NCBI GenBank assembly: GCA_021823635.1
Contig: JAKANT010000110.1
Coordinates: 1-6,185 of the forward strand
Length of the DNA stretch: 6,185 nt
Reading direction: 5' to 3'
Origin: Pseudomonadota bacterium
Lineage (GTDB): Bacteria; Pseudomonadota; Gammaproteobacteria; Burkholderiales; Burkholderiaceae_F
Notes under the pieces: generated by a model
Databases searched by the model: none
What the model was told of the DNA's origin: nothing
The model's input: the letters and a program-made list of their open reading frames with translations, nothing else
Part shown: piece by piece, positions 1 to 5,088 of the stretch
Layout: each line of letters begins with the position of its first letter
Position numbering within the stretch: the stretch's first letter is position 1
Program-made: the position numbers and the translations under genes

Positions 1-533
1 TCGCCGGCGCGCGCGGCCAGCGCGAGCGCCGCGTCGCCCAGCGTGCCCGAGACCCAGACGTCGTCCCCGGGACGGGCGCCCGCGCGCCCGCGTGCGCACT
101 GGCGCGGCAGGTCGCCCGCCGCCGTGATGCAGATCGTCAGCGGCCCGGCGCCGGCCGCCGTGGCCGGCGCACGGGTGGTGTCGCCACCGGCCAGCCCGCA
201 GCCGTGCGCATCCGCGAGCGCAAAAAGCCCGTGCGCGAAGGCGCCGAGCCACGCTTCGTCGGCGCGCGGCAAGGCGAGCGCCAGAAAGAAGCAGCGCGGC
301 GTGGCGCCGGCCGCGGCGAGGTCCGACAGATTGACGGCGAGCGCTTTGTGGCCGAGCGCGGCCGCATCGACGTCGGCGAAAAAATGCCGGCCTTCGATCA
401 GCATGTCGGTGGTCACCGCCAGCAGCCGGTCGCCCGCGTCGAGCAGCGCGCAGTCGTCGCCGATGCCCTGCACGACTCCGGGGCGCGCGGCCGCGCGGTC
501 GAAGTAGCGGGCGATCAGCTCGAACTCGGTCAC
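1..533 (-). CDS. thiL: Thiamine-monophosphate kinase ThiL, N-terminal part (3' end beyond window)
   Basis: ThiL phosphorylates thiamine monophosphate to thiamine diphosphate with ATP in the cytoplasm, the last step of de novo thiamine cofactor synthesis. The 177 visible codons read without a stop from a GTG at 533 and begin MTEFELIARYF, closely matching the usual ThiL N-terminus. Motifs in order are GIGDDCALL (residues 23-31), the TTDML segment and following GRHF (41-51), KALAVNLSDLAAAGA (63-77), and GGDTTR (116-121). These are the acidic Mg-ATP and substrate-binding motifs of the PurM/ThiL fold. Families run about 320-330 residues, so roughly the last 150 are missing at the window edge. The GTG start overlaps the nusB stop in a GTGA (533-530), which implies translational coupling. 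The Shine-Dalgarno upstream is weak. Identification is secure; the GTG start rests on homology and the overlap. Confidence 0.95.
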   Translation of the reverse strand, partial: MTEFELIARYFDRAAARPGVVQGIGDDCALLDAGDRLLAVTTDMLIEGRHFFADVDAAALGHKALAVNLSDLAAAGATPRCFFLALALPRADEAWLGAFAHGLFALADAHGCGLAGGDTTRAPATAAGAGPLTICITAAGDLPRQCARGRAGARPGDDVWVSGTLGDAALALAARAG

Positions 534-994
534 GTTCGCCCGACTTCAGACGCGCGCAGGTCGGCGGCCAGCTTGTCCAGAACGCCGTTGACGTACTTGA
601 AGCCTTCGGTGCCGCCGAAGCTCTTGGCCAGCTCGACCGCCTCGTTGATGACGACCCGATACGGGATCTCGAGCCGGTGCGCGAGCTCGTAGGCGCCGAT
701 CAACAGGATCGCGTGCTCGACCGGCGACAGCTCCTTGATGTCGCGGTCCAGAAAGCGCGCGAAGCGCGCGCGCAGTGCAGCGGCGTCTTCGATCGCGCCG
801 TGCAGCACGGCGCGGAAGTGTTCGACGTCGGCGCGTTCGAAGTCTTCGCTCTCCATCAGGTGGCCTTCGACCGCGGCGCCGTCGGCGCCGCCGACCAGCC
901 ACTCGTACAGTCCCTGCACCGCCAGCTCGCGCGCGCGCCGGCGCGCGGAGCGGCCGCCGGCACGCGACGGCTTATTCGGCGTCGCCTTCGCCAT
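530..994 (-). CDS. nusB: Transcription antitermination factor NusB
   Basis: NusB binds boxA RNA together with NusE (ribosomal protein S10) and helps RNA polymerase read through rRNA operons. The protein has 154 residues, slightly longer than the 139 of E. coli because of a basic N-terminal extension of about 17 residues (KATPNKPSRAGGRSARRR) leading into the family signature ARELAVQGLYEWL. The C-terminal half carries the well-conserved segments RDIKELSPVEHAILLIGAYEL and IPYRVVINEAVELAKSFGG, followed by FKYVNGVLDKLA, all typical of the all-helical NusB fold. Its ATG lies inside the end of ribH (23-nt overlap in another frame) and its TGA overlaps the thiL start by 4 nt, so it is embedded in the riboflavin operon, as in many proteobacteria. 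No strong ribosome-binding site precedes it, fitting coupled translation from ribH. Confidence 0.96.
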   Translation of the reverse strand: MAKATPNKPSRAGGRSARRRARELAVQGLYEWLVGGADGAAVEGHLMESEDFERADVEHFRAVLHGAIEDAAALRARFARFLDRDIKELSPVEHAILLIGAYELAHRLEIPYRVVINEAVELAKSFGGTEGFKYVNGVLDKLAADLRASEVGRT

Positions 995-1454
995 CTTCGT
1001 CGAGGGCCCACATCAGGTTGGCCATCTCGACGGCGACGCGCGCGGCGTCGCGGCCCTTGTCGTCGACCCGCTCGCGCGCCTGCTCTTCGTCGTCGGTCGT
1101 GAGGATGGCATTGGCCACCGGCACGCCGTAGTCGAGCGCCACCCGCGCCACGCCGCGCGCCGATTCGTTGGCGACCACCTCGAAGTGGTAGGTCTCGCCG
1201 CGGATCACGCAGCCGAGCGCGATCAGGGCGTCGAAATCGTCGGCCTGCGCCAGTTTGGCGAGCGCGACCGGCACCTCGAGCGCGCCCGGCACCGTCACCA
1301 GCGTGATGTCGTCTTCGTCCACGCCCAGCTCGCGCAGCTCGGCCAGGCAGGCGGCAGTGAGCGCCGCGCCGGCCCACTCGTTGAAGCGCGCCTGCACGAT
1401 GCCGATGCGCAACCCGGTGCCGTCCAGATCGGCAGTCAACGCGTCGATGGCCAT
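972..1454 (-). CDS. ribH: 6,7-dimethyl-8-ribityllumazine synthase RibH
   Basis: RibH condenses 5-amino-6-ribitylaminouracil (made via RibD) with 3,4-dihydroxy-2-butanone 4-phosphate (made by RibB) into lumazine, the substrate of riboflavin synthase. The 160-residue protein is the normal length for the family. It shows the substrate-binding segment IVQARFNEW (19-27), the VPGALEVP loop (55-62), and the signature GCVIRGETYHFEVVANESA (81-99) with His90 in the position of the catalytic histidine. The conserved ANAILTTDDEEQAR stretch follows near residues 114-127, with a basic residue (Lys133) nearby where the phosphate-binding residue of the family is expected. The C-terminus is acidic (DEDGEGDAE), where it overlaps nusB. 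The start lies 3 bp after the ribBA stop, and a GGAG 9 nt upstream supports it. The enzyme usually forms pentamers or 60-subunit shells; the assembly state cannot be read from sequence. Confidence 0.98.
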   Translation of the reverse strand: MAIDALTADLDGTGLRIGIVQARFNEWAGAALTAACLAELRELGVDEDDITLVTVPGALEVPVALAKLAQADDFDALIALGCVIRGETYHFEVVANESARGVARVALDYGVPVANAILTTDDEEQARERVDDKGRDAARVAVEMANLMWALDEDGEGDAE

Positions 1455-1457
1455 CGT

Positions 1458-2630
1458 TCAGGTCTCCACGTAACCGGTGATGTGCAGGCCGAAACCGGCC
1501 ATCGACGGCATCTTGCGCGGGCGCGCCAGCAGTTTCATCTTGCCCACCTTCAGGTCGCGCAGGATCTGCGCGCCGATGCCGTAGGTGCGCAAATCGGCCT
1601 TGGCGGTGCGCGCAGCGGCGCCGCCGGCGACGTCGTCCAACGCGGCGAAGTGCGCGAACAGCTGCGGCGCCGACTCGCCGCAGTTCAGCAGCACCAGCAC
1701 GCCCCGCCCCGCCTGTGCGATCGCGGCCAGCGCCTTGGCCACCGGCCACGAATGCGTGCCGGGACCGGCGTCGATCAGGTCCAGCACCGACAGCGGCTCG
1801 TGCACCCGCACCAGCGTCTCGTCCTCGGGGACGATGGTGCCGCGCACCAGCGCCAGGTGCGCGCCGCCGCTCGGCAGGTCGCGGTACACGAACAATTCGA
1901 ACTCGCCGGCCATCGTTTGCACGACGCGGCGGCCGACGCGCTCGATCAGGCTCTCGTGGGCGGCGCGGTACTGGATCAGGTCGGCGATCGTGCCGATCTT
2001 CAGGCCGTGGCGGCGTGCGAACGGGATCAGGTCCGGCAGCCGCGCCATCGTGCCGTCGTCGTTCATGATCTCGCACAGCACCGCGGCCGGGGTCAGCCCC
2101 GCCAGCCGCGCCAGGTCGCAGCATGCTTCGGTATGGCCGGCGCGCATCAGCACGCCGCCCGGCTGCGCAACCAACGGAAACACGTGCCCCGGCTGGACGA
2201 TGTCGGTCGGCTTCGCGTTCGGCCGCGAGGCGACGTAGATGGTGTGCGCGCGGTCGGCGGCCGAGATGCCGGTGGTCACGCCTTCGGCGGCCTCGATCGC
2301 GACCGTGAAGTTGGTGCCGTGCACGCTGCGGTTGCGCGTGGTCATCGGCTGCAGGTTCAGGCGCGCCGCGTGTTCGGCGGTGATCGGCATGCAGATCAGG
2401 CCGCGGCCGTATTTGGCGAGGAAATTGATCTTCTCCGGCGTGACGAAGTCGGCCGCGAAGATCAGGTCGCCTTCGTTTTCGCGGTCTTCGTCGTCGACCA
2501 AGACGACGATGTTGCCGCGGCGGATCTCCTCGACGATCTCGGGCACCGAAGCGATCGGCGACTCGTGCGGCGCGGGTGAAGCAACGGCGGCGAGCATGGT
2601 CGAAACGCGGTCTCGTTGGCGGCCGGCCAT
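1458..2630 (-). CDS. ribBA: 3,4-dihydroxy-2-butanone 4-phosphate synthase with degenerate GTP cyclohydrolase II-like domain (RibBX type)
   Basis: The N-terminal domain (about residues 26-200) converts ribulose 5-phosphate to 3,4-dihydroxy-2-butanone 4-phosphate and formate for lumazine synthesis. It is intact, with DDEDRENEGDL (46-56, acidic metal/substrate loop), GTNFTV (105-110), PGHVFPL (147-153), RAGHTEACCDLARLAG (163-178) and CEIMNDDGTMAR (186-197). The C-terminal domain (about 200-390) resembles GTP cyclohydrolase II in outline, keeping DLRTYGIGAQILRDL (346-360) and a KMKLL..PRK stretch. It lacks the three zinc cysteines expected after VRVH (here VRVHEPLSVLDLID, 274-287), the QEGRGIG catalytic loop (here LNCGES, 315-320) and the NNP motif (here ARP). 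It is therefore unlikely to have cyclohydrolase activity and fits the RibBX hybrids known in Proteobacteria. The ATG at 2630 follows the ribE TAG by one base; Met12 (2597) is an alternative start giving 379 residues. Neither has a strong ribosome-binding site, and homology begins only near residue 26. Confidence 0.94.
   Translation of the reverse strand: MAGRQRDRVSTMLAAVASPAPHESPIASVPEIVEEIRRGNIVVLVDDEDRENEGDLIFAADFVTPEKINFLAKYGRGLICMPITAEHAARLNLQPMTTRNRSVHGTNFTVAIEAAEGVTTGISAADRAHTIYVASRPNAKPTDIVQPGHVFPLVAQPGGVLMRAGHTEACCDLARLAGLTPAAVLCEIMNDDGTMARLPDLIPFARRHGLKIGTIADLIQYRAAHESLIERVGRRVVQTMAGEFELFVYRDLPSGGAHLALVRGTIVPEDETLVRVHEPLSVLDLIDAGPGTHSWPVAKALAAIAQAGRGVLVLLNCGESAPQLFAHFAALDDVAGGAAARTAKADLRTYGIGAQILRDLKVGKMKLLARPRKMPSMAGFGLHITGYVET
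1464..1467 (-). promoter_or_regulatory. Ribosome-binding site of ribH
   Basis: GGAG on the minus strand lies 9 nt before the ribH ATG and inside the last codons of ribBA. It is one of the few clear Shine-Dalgarno sequences within the rib cluster and supports the ATG at 1454 as the ribH start. Confidence 0.6.
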
Positions 2631-2631
2631 T

Positions 2632-3240
2632 CTACGCGGCGGTCCCCGACGCCAGCATGCGCTCGACGTAGCGCGCGATCATGTCCACTTCGAGGTTCAC
2701 GCGCATACCGGGCGCGAGCGCGCCCAGCGTGGTCGCCGCCAGCGTGTGCGGAATCAGGTTGATCGAGATGCGGCAGCCGTGTGGAGTGTCTTCGACGCGG
2801 TTGATCGTCAGGCTCACGCCGTCGACCGCCACCGAACCCTTGTAGGCGAAATAGCGCGCCAGTTCGCGCCCCGCCTCGATCACCAGCTCACGGCATTCGC
2901 CGCGTTCGGCGAACTCGGCGACCGTGCCGGTGCCGTCGACGTGGCCGCTCACCAGATGGCCGTCGATGCGGTCGCCCAAGCGCGCCGCACGCTCCAGATT
3001 CACCGCGCCGGGGCGGTCCAGACCGACCGTGCGCGCCAGCGACTCGGCCGAGACGTCGAACGCAAAGCCGTGCGCGGACTTCTCCACCACCGTCATGCAG
3101 GCACCGTTGACCGCGATCGACGCGCCGACTGCGACATCGGCCAGGTCCAGCGCCGGCGCCTGCACCGTCACCCGCACGCCGCCGCTGCGCGGCTCGACGC
3201 GAACGATGCGCCCGACCGCCTGCACGATGCCGGTGAACAT
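2632..3240 (-). CDS. ribE: Riboflavin synthase (alpha chain) RibE
   Basis: This enzyme dismutates two lumazine molecules into riboflavin and 5-amino-6-ribitylaminouracil, the final step of riboflavin synthesis. The 202 residues form the two repeated lumazine-binding barrels of the family. Barrel one runs from the invariant start MFTGIV through NGACMTV (45-51, with Cys48). Barrel two contains DGHLVSGHVDGTG (93-105), KGSVAVDGVSLTIN (134-147) and IPHTLAATTL (163-172). It ends in the trimerisation helix region NLEVDMIARYVERML (182-196). The N-terminal Met-Phe, His100 and Ser143 occupy the positions of conserved active-site residues. Its ATG shares one base with the ribD TGA (TGATG), and a GGGAGG lies 4 nt upstream, so translation is coupled to ribD. 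An open frame extends upstream in this phase to 4095, but it overlaps ribD and carries no family signal, so the start at 3240 is firm. Confidence 0.98.
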   Translation of the reverse strand: MFTGIVQAVGRIVRVEPRSGGVRVTVQAPALDLADVAVGASIAVNGACMTVVEKSAHGFAFDVSAESLARTVGLDRPGAVNLERAARLGDRIDGHLVSGHVDGTGTVAEFAERGECRELVIEAGRELARYFAYKGSVAVDGVSLTINRVEDTPHGCRISINLIPHTLAATTLGALAPGMRVNLEVDMIARYVERMLASGTAA

Positions 3241-4334
3241 CACGCCTCCCAGCGCGCCAGCACGCGCACGTCGCTGCCGACCTGCGTCACTTCGCGCAAC
3301 TGCAGACGGCGCGCCTGCGCCAGATCCTCGAGCGCCGGCAGATCGAACATGCCCTGCCCTTCGCCGAGCAGCAGCGGCGCCAGGTACACGAGCAGTTCGT
3401 CGATGCAGCCCTCGCGCACCAGCGAGCCGTTCAGCTTGTAGCCGGCCTCGACGTGCAGTTCGTTGACGCCGCGCCGCGCCAGCTCGCGCAGCAGTTGCGG
3501 CAGATCGACCTTGCCGTCGTCGTTCGGCAGCTCGATCACCTCGGCGTTCTTTTCGCGCAGCCGCGCCACCTTGCGCGGATCGGCGAACGCGCACGCCACC
3601 AGCACGGGGTTGCCGTCGAACAGGCGCGCCTGCGGATCGACCTGCAGGCGCGAGTCGATCAGCACCTTGAGCGGCTGCCGCGGCGTGGCCACCAGCCGCA
3701 CGGTGAGTTGCGGGTCGTCGGCGTGCACGGTGCCGATGCCGGTGGCCACCGCGCAGGCGCGCGCGCGCCAAGCGTGGCCGTCGCGGCGCGCCGCCTCCGA
3801 CGTGATCCACTGCGAGCGGCCGTTTTGCAACGCCGTCTTGCCGTCCAGGCTGGCGGCGACCTTCAGCCGCACCCATGGCCGGCCGCGGTTCATGCGCGAG
3901 AAAAAGCCGATGTTGATCTCGGTCGCTTCGGCCGCCAGCAAACCGCAGCGCACGTCGATGCCGCTGGCGCGCAGCATCGCCAGTCCCTGGCCCGCGACCT
4001 GCGGATTCGGGTCCTCGACGGCGGCGATCACGCGCGCGATGCGCGCTTCGATCAGCGCGGTCGCGCACGGCGGCGTGCGGCCGAAATGCGAGCACGGCTC
4101 CAGCGTCACGTAGGCGGTCGCGCCGTGCAGATCGTGCCCGTTCCTGCGCGCGTCGAGCAGCGCTTCGACCTCGGCGTGGTTCGAGCCCGGCGGCTGCGTC
4201 CAGCCCTCGCCGAGGATGCGCTGATCGCGCACGATCACGCAGCCGACGCGCGGGTTCGGCGAGGCGTGAAACATTGCGTTGCGCGCCAGTTCCAACGCCC
4301 GGCTCATGAACCGGTGGTCGGCTTCCGAATACAT
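3240..4334 (-). CDS. ribD: Bifunctional pyrimidine deaminase/reductase RibD
   Basis: RibD deaminates the pyrimidine product of GTP cyclohydrolase II and then reduces its ribosyl chain with NADPH, giving 5-amino-6-ribitylaminouracil phosphate. The N-terminal deaminase domain (about 1-145) has SPNPRVGCVIV (25-35), the zinc site HAE (53-55) and PCSHFGRTPPC (80-90). His53, Cys81 and Cys90 are the expected zinc ligands and Glu55 the proton shuttle. The reductase domain (about 146-364) has RPWVRLKVAASLDGKTA (152-168), GIGTVHADDPQLTVR (199-213, with His where Leu is more usual) and HVEAGYKLNGSLV near the end. At 364 residues it is full length. The frame stays open upstream to an ATG at 4460, but those 42 residues are low-complexity, cross the hsp20 terminator and overlap the end of hsp20. 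The family N-terminus (SEADHRFMSRALELA) fits the ATG at 4334. No good Shine-Dalgarno precedes it. It is the first gene of the compact rib cluster. Confidence 0.97.
   Translation of the reverse strand: MYSEADHRFMSRALELARNAMFHASPNPRVGCVIVRDQRILGEGWTQPPGSNHAEVEALLDARRNGHDLHGATAYVTLEPCSHFGRTPPCATALIEARIARVIAAVEDPNPQVAGQGLAMLRASGIDVRCGLLAAEATEINIGFFSRMNRGRPWVRLKVAASLDGKTALQNGRSQWITSEAARRDGHAWRARACAVATGIGTVHADDPQLTVRLVATPRQPLKVLIDSRLQVDPQARLFDGNPVLVACAFADPRKVARLREKNAEVIELPNDDGKVDLPQLLRELARRGVNELHVEAGYKLNGSLVREGCIDELLVYLAPLLLGEGQGMFDLPALEDLAQARRLQLREVTQVGSDVRVLARWEA
3245..3250 (-). promoter_or_regulatory. Ribosome-binding site of ribE
   Basis: GGGAGG on the minus strand sits 4 nt before the ribE ATG, within the final Trp-Glu-Ala codons of ribD. 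Together with the TGATG stop/start overlap it fixes the ribE start and points to coupled translation. Confidence 0.65.
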
Positions 4335-4387
4335 GGCCGCGATTCTACGAGTCGGTCGCGCGCGCCCGCGCGCGGCACGGACGCATG

Positions 4388-4414
4388 AAAAGGGCCGCGT
4401 CGCAGCGGCCCCTT
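4388..4414 (-). terminator. Rho-independent terminator after hsp20
   Basis: On the minus strand GGGCCGC (4411-4405), a 6-nt loop TGCGAC and GCGGCCC (4398-4392) form a perfect 7-bp GC stem followed directly by TTTT (4391-4388). Two further A-T pairs can add below the stem if one G (4412) bulges. It lies about 45 nt past the hsp20 stop and should end the hsp20 transcript, separating it from ribD. The U run is short, so termination may be partial. Confidence 0.75.
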
Positions 4415-4427
4415 CGTTTCGCAGCCC

Positions 4428-4450
4428 GGCACCGACCGCAGGCCGGTGCC
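4428..4450. repeat. Inverted repeat just downstream of the hsp20 stop
   Basis: GGCACCG (4428-4434) and CGGTGCC (4444-4450) form a perfect 7-bp stem with a 9-nt loop. There is no T run after it, so alone it is not a canonical terminator. It may protect the 3' end of the hsp20 mRNA, or be chance in GC-rich DNA. Confidence 0.45.
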
Positions 4451-4451
4451 C

Positions 4452-4469
4452 GACGGTCAATGGACCGTC
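4452..4469. repeat. Inverted repeat spanning the hsp20 stop codon
   Basis: GACGGTC (4452-4458) and GACCGTC (4463-4469) pair perfectly over 7 bp around a 4-nt loop. The repeat covers the last codons and the TGA of hsp20 and lies one base from the next inverted repeat. It forms a row of three potential hairpins with that repeat and the terminator. Confidence 0.45.
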
Positions 4470-4912
4470 AGCCGTTTGACGGCGTTGGCCGACTTCTTCG
4501 GCAGCGTCAGCGTCAGCACGCCGTTTTCGTAGCGCGCGTCGGCACCGACCTCGGTCACCTCGGCCGGCAGCTCGAAGCTGCGCGCGTAGCTGGAAGCGGT
4601 GCGTTCGGCGTACAGGATCCTGTCGCCGTTTTGCGCCGACCGCTCGACCTTGGTCTCGGCTTTGATCAGCACGCGCGAGCCGTCGATCGAGACCTCGATG
4701 TCCTCTTTCTTCACGCCCGGCAGATCGACGACGATCTGGTAACTCGAGCCTTTGTCGATCACGTCCATGCGCGCACGCCCGATCATTGGCAAGCCGTCAT
4801 CGAACAGCGCGCCCGCAAGCAGCGACGATCGGCTCCAGAAGTCGCGGAAGAACTCGTCGAACGCCGGCGCGAAGAAATCGCGACGGACAAACGGTGTCAA
4901 TGCCGTGGTCAT
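4457..4912 (-). CDS. hsp20: Small heat-shock protein, Hsp20/alpha-crystallin family
   Basis: Small heat-shock proteins are ATP-independent cytoplasmic holdases that bind unfolding proteins and pass them to DnaK/ClpB. The 151-residue protein is the usual size. An N-terminal arm rich in Phe and Trp (FFAPAFDEFFRDFW, 13-26) resembles the oligomerising arm of the family. The alpha-crystallin domain runs from about 48 to 140: DVIDKGSSYQIVVDLPGVKKEDIEV (50-74), ILYAERTASSYARSFELP (99-116) and the hallmark ARYENGVLTLTLPK (126-139). The tail ends in an I-x-I-like LTV (148-150). The ATG at 4912 was chosen because an almost perfect Shine-Dalgarno lies 7 nt before it. The frame is open to an ATG at 5026, but those 38 residues look like translated leader. 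It stands alone between nrdR and the rib cluster, with a terminator behind it, so it is probably its own transcription unit. No CIRCE element or clear sigma-32 promoter is visible. Confidence 0.95.
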   Translation of the reverse strand: MTTALTPFVRRDFFAPAFDEFFRDFWSRSSLLAGALFDDGLPMIGRARMDVIDKGSSYQIVVDLPGVKKEDIEVSIDGSRVLIKAETKVERSAQNGDRILYAERTASSYARSFELPAEVTEVGADARYENGVLTLTLPKKSANAVKRLTVH

Positions 4913-4915
4913 CCA

Positions 4916-4925
4916 ATCACCTCCT
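4916..4925 (-). promoter_or_regulatory. Extended Shine-Dalgarno sequence of hsp20
   Basis: AGGAGGTGAT on the minus strand is complementary over all 10 bases to the usual bacterial 16S rRNA 3' end (AUCACCUCCU). GGAGG lies 7 nt before the ATG at 4912. It is by far the strongest ribosome-binding site in the window and decides the hsp20 start against the upstream in-frame ATG at 5026. Confidence 0.9.
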
Positions 4926-4978
4926 GTAACTCGCGCTCCCCGGACCGTGACCGGCCGGGGCTCGGCGCTCACCGACCG

Positions 4979-5010
4979 GGCAACCGGATGAGCCCGCGCC
5001 GCGGCAACCG
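4979..5010. repeat. Two 8-bp direct repeats upstream of hsp20
   Basis: The minus-strand sequence CGGTTGCC occurs at 5010-5003 and again at 4986-4979, a pitch of 24 bp. A pair of sites about two helical turns apart could be an operator, but eight bases in GC-rich DNA can repeat by chance. Confidence 0.3.
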
Positions 5011-5088
5011 ACAGAGGCGCGGCCACACATCCGGCCGCCAGCCGTTTGCGCCGCTTTAGACGGGGCCGCCCGGTTTCGTGTTCCCGGA

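Larger units (their letters stand above)
4913..5088 (-). other. nrdR-hsp20 intergenic region, probable hsp20 promoter and leader
   Basis: This 176-bp stretch is the longest gene-free segment. It ends with the hsp20 ribosome-binding site. I found no convincing sigma-70 or sigma-32 promoter hexamers (nothing like CTTGAA with CCCAT) and no CIRCE inverted repeat. It contains two copies of an 8-bp direct repeat, several GC-rich self-complementary stretches, and a GCCTC (near 5014-5018) able to pair with part of the Shine-Dalgarno. The promoter is inferred from position only. Confidence 0.4.

Noticed and set aside
43..692. Two overlapping plus-strand open frames (43-507 and 204-692)
   Set aside because: They lie opposite thiL and nusB, whose protein motifs are unambiguous. 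The plus-strand translations are low-complexity Ser/Ala/Arg-rich.
856..2124. Minus-strand 422-codon open frame overlapping nusB, ribH and ribBA in another phase
   Set aside because: The translation is Arg/Ala/Gly-rich without motifs, while the alternative frames encode clear NusB, RibH and RibBA proteins.
735..2579. Plus-strand open frame of 614 codons opposite nusB, ribH and ribBA
   Set aside because: It lies antisense to three firmly identified genes, is a His/Arg/Ala/Asp/Gln-rich low-complexity translation with no recognisable domain, and such long shadows are normal at this GC content.
3241..4095. Upstream extension of the riboflavin synthase frame, suggesting a 487-residue fusion
   Set aside because: The added residues are an out-of-frame reading of ribD. 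The family N-terminus MFTGIV begins exactly at the ATG at 3240, with a Shine-Dalgarno in front.
4342..4347. TAGAAT on the minus strand as a -10 box for ribD
   Set aside because: It differs from TATAAT by one base, but the -35 position about 17 bp upstream reads CGCGGG. The start would fall almost on the ATG. A similar TAGAAT occurs by chance at the ribE/ribBA junction.
4351..4375. Alternating CG run between hsp20 and ribD as a Z-DNA-forming or functional element
   Set aside because: Runs of CGCGCG are expected in DNA this rich in GC and similar ones occur inside the coding genes; nothing else supports a function.
3453..4388. Plus-strand 311-codon open frame opposite ribD
   Set aside because: It is antisense to a full-length RibD with all its catalytic motifs, and the translation shows no domain.
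4335..4456. FMN riboswitch before ribD
   Set aside because: The 122-bp gap is shorter than a typical FMN aptamer, is largely occupied by the hsp20 terminator and inverted repeats, and lacks the conserved GGGTGAAATTCCC and ACCGGC-type blocks.
4335..4460. 42-residue N-terminal extension of RibD from the ATG at 4460
   Set aside because: It would run through the hsp20 terminator and overlap the hsp20 stop region, and has no family similarity. RibD proteins normally start just before the FMSRALELA segment.
4913..5026. 38-residue N-terminal extension of Hsp20 from the ATG at 5026
   Set aside because: The near-perfect ribosome-binding site lies inside this stretch, 7 nt before the ATG at 4912, so the stretch is leader and not coding.
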